Source: Pullilachnospira_A gallistercoris (GTDB lineage Bacteria; Bacillota; Clostridia; Lachnospirales; Lachnospiraceae). Taken from it: a stretch of 21,487 bases of DNA. A program made the position numbers and the translations under genes. The notes under the pieces were generated by a model that was given only the letters and a program-made list of their open reading frames with translations, searched no databases and was not told where the DNA came from. The stretch lies in contig DVHM01000181.1 of assembly GCA_018712125.1 (NCBI GenBank), positions 1 to 21,487 on the forward strand, given 5' to 3'. Of the stretch, positions 7,424 to 14,470 are shown one piece after another (the first letter of the stretch is position 1; each line of letters starts with the position of its first letter).

Positions 7424-7453
7424 CGGCGGCATTCCTTTTCAGAAATACCGCCG
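7424..7453 (-). terminator. strong intrinsic terminator of the AraC gene
   Basis: Arms 7424-7436 and 7441-7453 pair over 13 bp on the minus-strand RNA (two G-U pairs) around a GAAA tetraloop, followed by TCTGTTGTCTTTG. The AraC stop TGA is at the loop. The G-U pairs are only possible in the minus-strand transcript, which fixes its direction. Confidence 0.75.
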
Positions 7454-8521
7454 CTTACCTCCCTGACGAGACTTCCGATATTGCCCTGGCGTCATCTGAT
7501 AATACCGCTCAAAGCATCGGACAAACGTTTCCGGATTCTTATATCCCACTCTCTCACTGATATCCGCAATGCTCATCTGCGTGTAGGTCAGCATGTTTTC
7601 CCCGTTTTGCAGGCGAATGCGCGTCAGCAGCTCCGAAAAGGACATGCCTGTGATTCCGATAATCCGTCTGGAGCAGTACGGCTTGGAAAAATGAAACTGC
7701 GCCGCCACATCTTCCAGCGTTGCCGTATCATAATTGCGAAAAATATACCTCAACATCTCATCGTCATACTTGGTCTTCTTTCCGATTTTCCCCGGAATCT
7801 CTACGGTATCCCCATGGCGGCGGGTCAGTTGGGAAAAGAAAATTCCCAGAAAGCTGCAGGCGATATTGTCCGCGTACGCATCCGTCTGAAACTGCTCCCG
7901 ATACATTTCAAGAATGTAATTTCTGATTACCGTGTCCTGAAAGGTATGATAAATCAGATAGCGGATACGGCTCTTCTCAAAAAGATTTCCCATAAAGAAG
8001 GCGGCAATAGGACTTTTATCTCTGAGAATATGGTAAAAAATTTCCGCAAAGGTACTGTACCGGATCAGCACATTCAGCACGATGCTGTCGTCAAAGACTT
8101 CAATCCCGTGATCTACATCCGGCGCGAGAATACAGATGTCTCCCTCCCGCAGTTCCACCCGCCGGTCGTTGGTTATCTCCTGGCAATGACCGGACAGCAC
8201 ATACATCATCTCAAAAAAAGCGTGCCGGTGGGTAAAGGAAGGAAGATACCGCGGATGCCTTCTTACCACCACATTTCGTCCGCTGGCAAAAAACTCCTCC
8301 TCTGTTTTATAGGGATCTATGCTATTGGGGTTCAACGCCCATTCCCTGACCTCGGCATCCACATCCTCCCTTTCCCGCAGATCATCCAGGGATTCGCCTC
8401 TGCTTCTCCGCTGCCAGGCTTCCCGGTAAAACACTTCGTTTTTATCCCACCGCCTGATGTCTTTTATGATAGTCTCATAGTCCGCGTTTTCATAATCCGT
8501 TTTTTCAAACTCTGCGCTCAC
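7439..8521 (-). CDS. AraC family transcriptional regulator
   Basis: This 360-residue protein has an N-terminal helical extension (1-80), a cupin-like sensor domain (about 85-170: RRHPRYLPSFTHRHAFFEMM, then ELREGDICILAPDVDHGIEV) and a C-terminal pair of AraC helix-turn-helix motifs (about 255-350), with LEDVAAQFHFSKPYCSRRI in the first and ISERVGYKNPETFVRCFERY in the second, ending in PGQYR. Such proteins usually bind a small molecule and activate nearby transport or metabolic genes. The start is GTG with only a weak purine stretch upstream, so an alternative start is possible. It lies 71 nt downstream of the ABC-F gene with no terminator between, so it may be cotranscribed. Target and ligand are unknown. 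Confidence 0.9.
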   Translation of the reverse strand: MSAEFEKTDYENADYETIIKDIRRWDKNEVFYREAWQRRSRGESLDDLREREDVDAEVREWALNPNSIDPYKTEEEFFASGRNVVVRRHPRYLPSFTHRHAFFEMMYVLSGHCQEITNDRRVELREGDICILAPDVDHGIEVFDDSIVLNVLIRYSTFAEIFYHILRDKSPIAAFFMGNLFEKSRIRYLIYHTFQDTVIRNYILEMYREQFQTDAYADNIACSFLGIFFSQLTRRHGDTVEIPGKIGKKTKYDDEMLRYIFRNYDTATLEDVAAQFHFSKPYCSRRIIGITGMSFSELLTRIRLQNGENMLTYTQMSIADISERVGYKNPETFVRCFERYYQMTPGQYRKSRQGGKRRYF

Positions 8522-8592
8522 GATACCACACCCTTACCACTCTCCGATCAGCGGCCGGGGAATACGCCACCAACTTGTCACTGTCTCATGCA

Positions 8593-10068
8593 TCATATAT
8601 CCCCCACCTCCACCGTTCTTGTGGCGATCCGATCCCGAAACATTCGGTCGTGCTCCACAAAGAGCATAGTGGGCGAATACTCCAGAATCAGCTGCTCGAT
8701 CTGCATCCGTGTATAAATGTCGATATAATTCAACGGTTCATCCCAGACATAGAGGTGCGCCCTCTCACAGAGACTTCTGGCCAGCAGAACCTTTTTCTTC
8801 TGCCCTTCCGAAAAATCCTCCATCCGCTTGTCAAACTGCACCCGCTCAAAATCCATCTGGCGAAGAACCGCCTTAAAAAGGCTCTCCTCCAGCCCATATT
8901 TCTCGGCAAATTCCGTCAGCGTGCCGGACAGAGAGGAACTGTCCTGGGCAACCACGGAAATCACAAGACCGGATCCCACCGTGACCCTTCCGCTGTGGGC
9001 CAAGGTGTCGTCTGTCAGCAATTTCAGCAGACTGGATTTCCCGCTGCCATTTCTGCCCTCCAGCGCAATCCGATCTCCCTGCTGTATGGAAAAGGTTACC
9101 GGGGCGCAGACCTGGTTTCCGTCGTAGATCGGCGCCGCGTCCGCAAAAGAAACCAGCGTATCCGTCCGATACTCCAGAGGAAACAGTTTCAGATTCTGAG
9201 CCGTCTCCAGATTTTTCAGAAGCCCTTCCTTCTCCCGGAGCGCCCGCTGCTGTCTGGCCTCCACAACCTTTGCCCGCTTCATCATCTTCGCCGACTTATG
9301 ACCGATGAACCCTCTGTCCACCGACCCGTTTCCGTACTTCGACGCCTCCGTACGCCGGGACCAGCCGGCGGTTCTCTCAGCGCTTCTCCGCAGACTGGCA
9401 ACGTCCTTCTGCAGCTTCGCATGCCGCTCCAGCTCCGACTGCTGCTGTCGCTCAAAATTCGTGTACCAGGAAGTGAAATTTCCCTTCTGCACCTGGATAT
9501 CCGCCCGGTTGATCGAGAGGATATGGTCCACACAGCCGTCCAGAAAACTGCGATCGTGGGACACCAGAATAAAGCCCTTCTTACTCTTCAAATAGGAAGC
9601 GACAATCTCCCGGCCCTTACTATCCAGATGGTTCGTCGGCTCATCGATCAACAGGAAATGTCCCTCGTTCAGAAACAGCGCCGCCAGCAGCGCCTTGGTC
9701 CGCTCCCCGTTGGAGAGCGTTCCAAAAGGTCTCCAGAGGACATCCGCGTCTACCTCGAGCCAGGACAGTTCCCGCAGGATCTCCCACTCCTCGGCCAGAG
9801 GGCAGACTTCCCGCAGCACGTCCTCCGTCAGCCGGTCGATATCTTTTACGGGATAGGGAAAATAGTCAAACTCCACCGATGCGCTGATCTTTCCCCGGTA
9901 CTCATATTTTCCCAGCAGAAGATTGAGGAACGTGGTCTTTCCCCTCCCGTTTCTCCCTACAAACCCAAGTTTCCAATCCGTGTCAATCTGAAAATTTACG
10001 TTTTCAAAAATATTGTCGTAACTCGACGGATAAGAAAACGTCAGATTTTCTACCCGGATCATAGACAT
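8593..10068 (-). CDS. ABC-F ribosome-protection ATPase, Lsa-like
   Basis: This 491-residue soluble protein has two ABC cassettes and no membrane segment. The first has Walker A GRNGRGKT (38-45), signature LSNGERTK (118-125) and Walker B LLIDEPTNHLD (139-149). The second has GRNGSGKS (338-345), FSEGQKKK (419-426) and VWDEPLNYID (441-450). The linker (about 200-300) is rich in Arg, Lys and Gln, as expected for the antibiotic-resistance domain that reaches into the ribosome. Length and the start SMIRVENLTFSYPSSYDNIF fit the Lsa/VgaA/CplR branch, whose members protect against lincosamides, streptogramin A and pleuromutilins; housekeeping ABC-F proteins (Uup, EttA, YdiF types) are longer. The ATG follows directly after the stop of the upstream gene, with GGAGG 8 nt away. 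Drug spectrum cannot be read from sequence. Confidence 0.9.
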   Translation of the reverse strand: MSMIRVENLTFSYPSSYDNIFENVNFQIDTDWKLGFVGRNGRGKTTFLNLLLGKYEYRGKISASVEFDYFPYPVKDIDRLTEDVLREVCPLAEEWEILRELSWLEVDADVLWRPFGTLSNGERTKALLAALFLNEGHFLLIDEPTNHLDSKGREIVASYLKSKKGFILVSHDRSFLDGCVDHILSINRADIQVQKGNFTSWYTNFERQQQSELERHAKLQKDVASLRRSAERTAGWSRRTEASKYGNGSVDRGFIGHKSAKMMKRAKVVEARQQRALREKEGLLKNLETAQNLKLFPLEYRTDTLVSFADAAPIYDGNQVCAPVTFSIQQGDRIALEGRNGSGKSSLLKLLTDDTLAHSGRVTVGSGLVISVVAQDSSSLSGTLTEFAEKYGLEESLFKAVLRQMDFERVQFDKRMEDFSEGQKKKVLLARSLCERAHLYVWDEPLNYIDIYTRMQIEQLILEYSPTMLFVEHDRMFRDRIATRTVEVGDI

Positions 10069-10977
10069 TTATTTTACCTCCACCAATTCAATGCGGAAAT
10101 TCAATTCTTTTCCCGCCATCTCATGATTTGCATCAAATGTAATCGTCTTTTCGTCCTTCGCGGTAACTTTTACCGGGAAAGGCTGTCCGCTCTGTCCGGT
10201 CAGATAGGCCTGCTGCCCCACCGCAAGACTTTCCGAGCCCGGGAGCTGCGCGATCTCCAGCGTAAAAATGGCGCTGGGATCCGGCATGCCGTAGGCCTCC
10301 TCCGGCATCAGGTGCACATCTACCACCTGCCCCACTACCATATCTGCCACCGCCGCGTCAAAGCCGGGAATCATCTGTCCCGCCCCGCAGACAAACTCCA
10401 GGGGCTCTCCCCGATCGTAGGAGGAGTCAAACTGCGTTCCGTCGTTGAAGGTTCCCCTGTAGTGGGTGCGGCAGACCTTTCCCACATTTCGACCGGTCAA
10501 CGCCTCATGTACCTCCGACTTGCTCCCGCAGCCCTCCCCGCAGGTATGGCCCTCCTCGTGGCTGCCGCAGTTGTGGCCTTCCCCGTGATGGCCGCAGCCA
10601 TGGTCATCCCCATGACCGCCGCAGTTGTGGCCCTCCTCATGATGGTGGTCACAGTTTGCCCCGGTGGAGACGAGCTCTCCCTTCAGATACTGCTCTACCG
10701 CCTGATCCGCATTTCCGGATGCGCCGGCGCACAGCTCCACGCCCGCCTGGGCCAACGCAGCCTGGGCTCCGCCGCCGATACCGCCGCAGATCAGCACGTC
10801 AACGGACTGATCCGCCAGAAGATTTGCCAGCGCGCCATGGCCGGTGCCGTTGGAACCGATGATCTCACTGGAGGTTACCTGACCATCCTCCACGTCATAT
10901 ACCTTGAAGAACTGCGTTCTCCCAAAATGCTGAAACACTTCTCTGTTTTCATTATCATAAGTCACTGCTATTTTCAT
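10069..10977 (-). CDS. fusion: NifX/NifB-type cluster-binding domain, His/Cys-rich linker, SlyD-like peptidyl-prolyl isomerase
   Basis: The 302-residue protein has three parts (residue numbers count from the TTG start at 10989, four codons earlier). Residues 5-108 (KIAVTYDNENREVFQHFGRT, then VDVLICGGIGGGAQAALAQAG) match the dinitrogenase iron-molybdenum cofactor-binding fold. Residues 111-155 hold about 11 His and 6 Cys in HNCGGH/GHNCGSH-like repeats, a metal-binding tail. Residues 165-306 (VCRTHYRGTFNDGTQFDSSY, GQMIPGFDAAVADM, PEEAYG) are an FKBP-type SlyD-like isomerase with its insert domain. SlyD normally carries the metal-binding tail at its own C-terminus; here it joins two domains. A plausible job is metal or cluster delivery with folding assistance. 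I chose ATG 10977 for its position after GGGAAAAGAA. Confidence 0.88.
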   Translation of the reverse strand: MKIAVTYDNENREVFQHFGRTQFFKVYDVEDGQVTSSEIIGSNGTGHGALANLLADQSVDVLICGGIGGGAQAALAQAGVELCAGASGNADQAVEQYLKGELVSTGANCDHHHEEGHNCGGHGDDHGCGHHGEGHNCGSHEEGHTCGEGCGSKSEVHEALTGRNVGKVCRTHYRGTFNDGTQFDSSYDRGEPLEFVCGAGQMIPGFDAAVADMVVGQVVDVHLMPEEAYGMPDPSAIFTLEIAQLPGSESLAVGQQAYLTGQSGQPFPVKVTAKDEKTITFDANHEMAGKELNFRIELVEVK

Positions 10978-11012
10978 TTCTTTTCCCAACCTTTCCTGAT
11001 TTGTTGAGACCT

Positions 11013-11042
11013 ATTATATACCTGTTATATGAGTTCGGGCAA
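11013..11042 (-). promoter_or_regulatory. putative promoter of the NifX-SlyD / ABC-F / AraC group
   Basis: On the minus strand TTGCCC (11042-11037), an 18-nt spacer and a perfect TATAAT (11018-11013) lie 35 nt upstream of the chosen start. No attenuator or uORF typical of drug-inducible ABC-F leaders is visible. Confidence 0.55.
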
Positions 11043-11075
11043 CTATCGCGCCATCATTTTGCTTCTTTTTGCAGC

Positions 11076-12008
11076 TCAATGGAGACAGTTCATGATCACG
11101 CTGATCATCATTTCTTTTTCTTCCGGATTTGACTCGGCGATCATGATCGTCAGGGCCACCAGGGTGTGATCATCGATGGTCTTCTCTCCATCGATAAACA
11201 GCGCCTGGTTTTTGTCGAGAAAATATAAAAACATTGTCGCCGCAATTCTCTTATTTCCATCGGAGAAGCTATGATTCTTGGTAACAAAATACAAAAGATT
11301 TGCGGCCTTCTCCTCCAGGGTAGGATACAGATCTTTTCCTCCAAAGCTCTGATAGATGGCTCCAATGCTCCCCTTGAAGGAATCATCCTTCTCATTGCCG
11401 AAGAGAGAACTGGTATCGCCAAACTTCATATCATCGATCACTTTTCTGCACTCTTCGTAAGTCAGAACATAGGTCGCCTCATTCCCTTTCGGCCGCTTCA
11501 TATTCTGATGGTCGTAGGCGTCCAGCAGATCCAGCGCCTGGCTGTAGCGTTCCACCACCGTTAACACCTGTCTGGTGTCGAGACTGTTCTCCACTCTTTT
11601 CATGACCCGTATAACCTCGTTCAACTGATTCATACGGTTATGATTTACGGCATAACCTTTGATTATGTACTCCTTTAAGACGGAGTTCGCCCAACGGCGA
11701 AATTCCACACCTCTTTTGGATTTCACTCGATAGCCGACAGAAACAATAACATCGAGATTATAATGTTCTGTCATATATGTTTTCCCATCTGCCGCAGTTG
11801 TCGCAAATTTTGCGACAACTGCATTTTCATCCGAAAGCTCCTCGCGCAGCGCATTATTAATATGCTTTCCAATCGTTTTGACATCTCTGCCAAACAGTTC
11901 TGCCATTTGATTTCTGTTAATCCATGCCGACTCATCTGCAATCATAACAGGCAATGATATACTTTTATCCTGCGTTTCGAAAATAATAATCTGACTTTCT
12001 TTCTCCAT
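11076..12008 (-). CDS. RhuM-type protein with C-terminal Fic/Doc domain
   Basis: This 310-residue protein has an N-terminal virulence-RhuM domain (about 8-120: ISLPVMIADESAWINRNQMA, LFGRDVKTIGKHI, HYNLDVIVSVGYRVKS, RGVEFRRWANSVLKEYIIKG) with a winged-helix-like start, a helical connector, and a C-terminal Fic-fold domain whose active-site loop reads HSFSDGNKR (246-254). The Lys at 253 replaces the Gly of AMPylating Fic proteins, and the motif matches Doc (HxFxDANKR), which phosphorylates EF-Tu instead. No Phd-like antidote is adjacent, so it may act alone or be self-restrained by its N-terminus. It follows the phosphoesterase by 44 nt and has AAGGGG upstream of the ATG. Toxin, regulator or phage-defence roles are all possible. 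Confidence 0.88.
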   Translation of the reverse strand: MEKESQIIIFETQDKSISLPVMIADESAWINRNQMAELFGRDVKTIGKHINNALREELSDENAVVAKFATTAADGKTYMTEHYNLDVIVSVGYRVKSKRGVEFRRWANSVLKEYIIKGYAVNHNRMNQLNEVIRVMKRVENSLDTRQVLTVVERYSQALDLLDAYDHQNMKRPKGNEATYVLTYEECRKVIDDMKFGDTSSLFGNEKDDSFKGSIGAIYQSFGGKDLYPTLEEKAANLLYFVTKNHSFSDGNKRIAATMFLYFLDKNQALFIDGEKTIDDHTLVALTIMIAESNPEEKEMMISVIMNCLH

Positions 12009-12052
12009 CTGCTAATCCCCTTCCCCATCATCAAATCGGCATGTCCGCAAAC

Positions 12053-12793
12053 TTACGGCAGCACCAGCGCCGGATGAAAATCCAGATAATCTCCTGACAC
12101 CAGCATGTAGCGGATCCCATGAAACTCTCCCCGGATACTGTCGTCAAACCGGCTCTCCCCATGACAGTGTGAGTACACCACCGCCGTAACACCATATTCC
12201 TCCGCGATCTCGGTAAAAGGCGACGTCTCCTCCAGAATATTGGTGGGCGGATAATGCAGGAACATGATGAACTTTCGATATCCGGCTTCCGCCGCCTGAC
12301 GGAAGGACTCCCGCAAGCGCTCCATCTCCCGGTCTACCAATTTCTTCGCATGTTCCTCCCGGCTCTCGTCCCAGCCGGTTATATTTCCCCAGCGATCCAG
12401 ATAAAAAGGCCCCTCGAAGGTAAAACCCTTCGTTCCAACCAGGGCGTAGTCCTCATATACCGCAAAATTATTCTGCAGGAAAAACAATTTTCCCTGATAT
12501 TCCTCGTTCAGCCGCTGGGTCTTTTTCGCGTTCCAGAACATATCATGATTTCCACGAATCAGAATCTTACGTCCGGGCAGTTGCGCGATAAAATCCAGAT
12601 CTTCCCGGCTCTCCCACAGCTTTCTTCCCCAGGAATGATCGCCGGTAAGGACGATGGTATCCTCCGGCTTTACCACCTGTCTCACATATTTTTCAATTTT
12701 GCGCTCATGATTTCTCCAGACTTTTCCAAACTGATCCATGGACTTGTCCGCCTGGAAACTGAGGTGCAGATCCCCCAGCGCGTACAACGCCAT
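12053..12793 (-). CDS. calcineurin-like metallophosphoesterase
   Basis: This 246-residue enzyme shows the full set of metallophosphoesterase motifs: GDLHLS (7-12), GDHSW (51-55), GNHDM (81-85), FLHYPP in the C-terminal half and YSHCHGESRF near residue 208, supplying the ligands for a two-metal centre that hydrolyses phosphomonoesters or phosphodiesters. There is no signal peptide, so it is cytosolic. It is the third or fourth gene of a minus-strand group and starts 12 nt after the small protein upstream, with GGAGG in the gap. The substrate is unknown; closest-looking families are generic Clostridia phosphoesterases. Confidence 0.92.
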   Translation of the reverse strand: MALYALGDLHLSFQADKSMDQFGKVWRNHERKIEKYVRQVVKPEDTIVLTGDHSWGRKLWESREDLDFIAQLPGRKILIRGNHDMFWNAKKTQRLNEEYQGKLFFLQNNFAVYEDYALVGTKGFTFEGPFYLDRWGNITGWDESREEHAKKLVDREMERLRESFRQAAEAGYRKFIMFLHYPPTNILEETSPFTEIAEEYGVTAVVYSHCHGESRFDDSIRGEFHGIRYMLVSGDYLDFHPALVLP

Positions 12794-12805
12794 CTGTTTT
12801 CCTCC

Positions 12806-13027
12806 TCAATAAATTTTCTCTATCTCGCCCTCGATCCCGTACTCTTCACGAAAGCGCTCCAGATCTCTGCTGTCTCGTATCAGCATGACCTCCTGGAATT
12901 TTCCGGTGGCAAGCTCCTGAAAACCGGCGATCTGCTCTCCATTACAGATGCTGCAATGCAGGGCAGGCGTCATTTTTCCCTTATCATAGAATTTTTTCCT
13001 TCTTTTCATGCGGTCAAAAAATGCCAT
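12806..13027 (-). CDS. small conserved protein with SICNGEQ-type motif, function unknown
   Basis: This 73-residue protein begins MAFFDRMKRRKKFYDKGKM and contains HCSICNGEQIAGFQE followed by a LATGKFQEVMLIRDSRDLE stretch. I chose the ATG at 13027 because AGGAGGGG lies just upstream; the frame is open 21 codons further but without a ribosome site. The size and the phrase TGKFEEVMLIR recall small Clostridia proteins that databases label 'aspartate dehydrogenase', a name not justified by this length. The basic N-terminus and single CxxC (SICN preceded by HC) could bind metal or nucleic acid; no function can be assigned. It sits between the kinase and the phosphoesterase genes and is probably cotranscribed. 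Confidence 0.75.
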   Translation of the reverse strand: MAFFDRMKRRKKFYDKGKMTPALHCSICNGEQIAGFQELATGKFQEVMLIRDSRDLERFREEYGIEGEIEKIY

Positions 13028-13089
13028 CTGCCTTCCCCTCCTGTGACCGTTTCCTCCGTCCATGTGAGCTCCGATGTACGCCAACAACA

Positions 13090-13608
13090 CTATCCTTCAA
13101 AACACTCCAGAATCTCCTCTACTGTCTCCTGAGGCGTCTGAAGGGAATTGTCAATCCAGAATCCGATCCGTGGCGTCTCCCTGCGAAATGCATCACAGAG
13201 CTGTTCCACAGAAAACCCGCTGTACCCTGTCTTTTTGCGGCCTTTTTCCCGCTCTTTAACCACTTCAGGCGAAGGGCAGAGCACAACCAGCTGTACCGGA
13301 TATCCCTTCAGCAAATTCATCATGTAGTTTAAGTCTTCTCCATAATAATTATCCTGAATCACAACAGAAAAACCCTGATCAAAATATGCCAGGGCCGTCT
13401 CCGCCGTCAAACGATACCGCAAGTGCAGCTGAGAGACTGCCTCCTCCGACGGATCTTCCGACATGTCCTCCCGACCGCTGACAATCATTTTGCGAAAAAT
13501 ATCGCCCCGGAGATGTACGCTTTTTTCCAGCCTCTCCGCCAGCAGCTGAGCCACTGTGGATTTTCCGGAGGCCATCACTCCGGTAATCAGAAACAGTTGA
13601 TTTTTCAA
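13090..13608 (-). CDS. P-loop kinase / AAA-type ATP-binding protein (zeta-toxin or phosphotransferase-like)
   Basis: This 172-residue protein has Walker A GVMASGKS (10-17) right after LFLITG, then an RGDIFRKM segment typical of small-molecule kinases of the zeta-toxin/chloramphenicol-phosphotransferase group, VVIQDNYYGED in the middle and an Arg-rich lid (KEREKGRKKTG). It probably phosphorylates a small substrate, not identified. The frame is open 67 codons upstream over the neighbouring MBL gene, but a strong AGGAGGTG followed by TTG at 13608 fixes the start, making this a TTG-start gene. It lies between the MBL hydrolase (34 nt upstream) and the small conserved protein (62 nt downstream) in the same operon. 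Confidence 0.88.
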   Translation of the reverse strand: MKNQLFLITGVMASGKSTVAQLLAERLEKSVHLRGDIFRKMIVSGREDMSEDPSEEAVSQLHLRYRLTAETALAYFDQGFSVVIQDNYYGEDLNYMMNLLKGYPVQLVVLCPSPEVVKEREKGRKKTGYSGFSVEQLCDAFRRETPRIGFWIDNSLQTPQETVEEILECFEG

Positions 13609-13642
13609 TGCCCAAACACCTCCTATATCCACCACTCCGGTG

Positions 13643-14470
13643 TCAGTACAATCTCTCCTTATTGTAAACGATATTTCCGCATTTCCCGTCCACGCGCTTA
13701 ACCTGCTCGTCACACAGCTTCGCGATATAGGCCTTTGTCCCCATAAAATCAAAGGGAATATCATCGGTCTTTCCATCCAGAATTTCCCGGCAGACCTCAA
13801 TGATATCATCCATGATATCCTTTCCCGTCTCCATCTCCCGATGGCTCAGAAATACCCGGTCATATTTTCCCTTCAGCCGGTCGCGCATCCGCTCCGTCGT
13901 GCGCATGTACTCGTCCACCGGACTGGAGTTCTCGTCAAACAGGAATGTAAAGGTATTACAGGCGTCTCCCAGAATGAGGATCCGCATTTCCCGGATCAGA
14001 AACACCATACTTCCCGGCGTGTGTCCCGGATAGCTGTAGACCTCAATATGAATGCCTCCGAGATCGAAGATCATACCGTCCACAAGATCCTGAAACAGAT
14101 AGTCCGGTTCCGACTGAACATAGCTGTTTACCAGCTCTTGTTCCGCCTTCTCGCCGATATTGGAACGGATATAATCGCGGCGCATTTCCAGAGGGCAATG
14201 GCTCCGGTAGATCGGTATGTCTCTTGGATTCATGTACACGCCCTCAAACTCCGGCGCTCCCATAGCATGATCCACATGACCATGGGTCAGCAAAACCTTC
14301 AGATTCTTATCTGTCAGGCTGCTGACCAGCGCTTTGAGATACCCCACACCCAGGCAGGTATCGATCAAAACAGCATCTGCCTCCCCTTCCACCAGATACA
14401 GCAACTCCCCCGTAAGGCTGCGGATCATGGTCAGATTGTCGTTTACCTTTTCAGTCTCATAATAATTCAT
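13643..14470 (-). CDS. MBL-fold metallo-hydrolase
   Basis: This 275-residue protein has the beta-lactamase-fold metal motif THGHVDHAMG (62-71), then SYPGHTPGSMVFLI, ILGDACNTFTF and LSHREM, giving the His and Asp ligands of a two-zinc hydrolase. There is no signal peptide. It is typical of generic glyoxalase II-like or lactonase-like hydrolases; the substrate is unknown. GGGAGGAGAAGGAC precedes ATG 14470. The start overlaps the end of the upstream gene by 14 nt. A promoter within the end of that gene (-35 TTGCTG, 17 nt, -10 TATACT) could drive this gene and the four downstream. Confidence 0.92.
   Translation of the reverse strand: MNYYETEKVNDNLTMIRSLTGELLYLVEGEADAVLIDTCLGVGYLKALVSSLTDKNLKVLLTHGHVDHAMGAPEFEGVYMNPRDIPIYRSHCPLEMRRDYIRSNIGEKAEQELVNSYVQSEPDYLFQDLVDGMIFDLGGIHIEVYSYPGHTPGSMVFLIREMRILILGDACNTFTFLFDENSSPVDEYMRTTERMRDRLKGKYDRVFLSHREMETGKDIMDDIIEVCREILDGKTDDIPFDFMGTKAYIAKLCDEQVKRVDGKCGNIVYNKERLY

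Noticed and set aside
7178..8716. Plus-strand open frame of 512 codons
   Set aside because: Antisense of the AraC gene and of the jet debris; no motif, no good start signal.
10540..10640. Repeated His/Gly/Cys codons resembling a tandem repeat array
   Set aside because: It is the in-frame metal-binding linker of the NifX-SlyD protein, not a CRISPR or other DNA repeat array.
8575..11007. Plus-strand open frame of 810 codons
   Set aside because: It lies antisense to the ABC-F and NifX-SlyD genes, whose minus-strand proteins carry full motif sets; the plus-strand product has no recognisable domain and low complexity.
10990..11075. Possible antibiotic-responsive leader or riboswitch before the NifX-SlyD/ABC-F group
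   Set aside because: Only a simple promoter is visible; no uORF or alternative hairpins were found in the 98 nt available.
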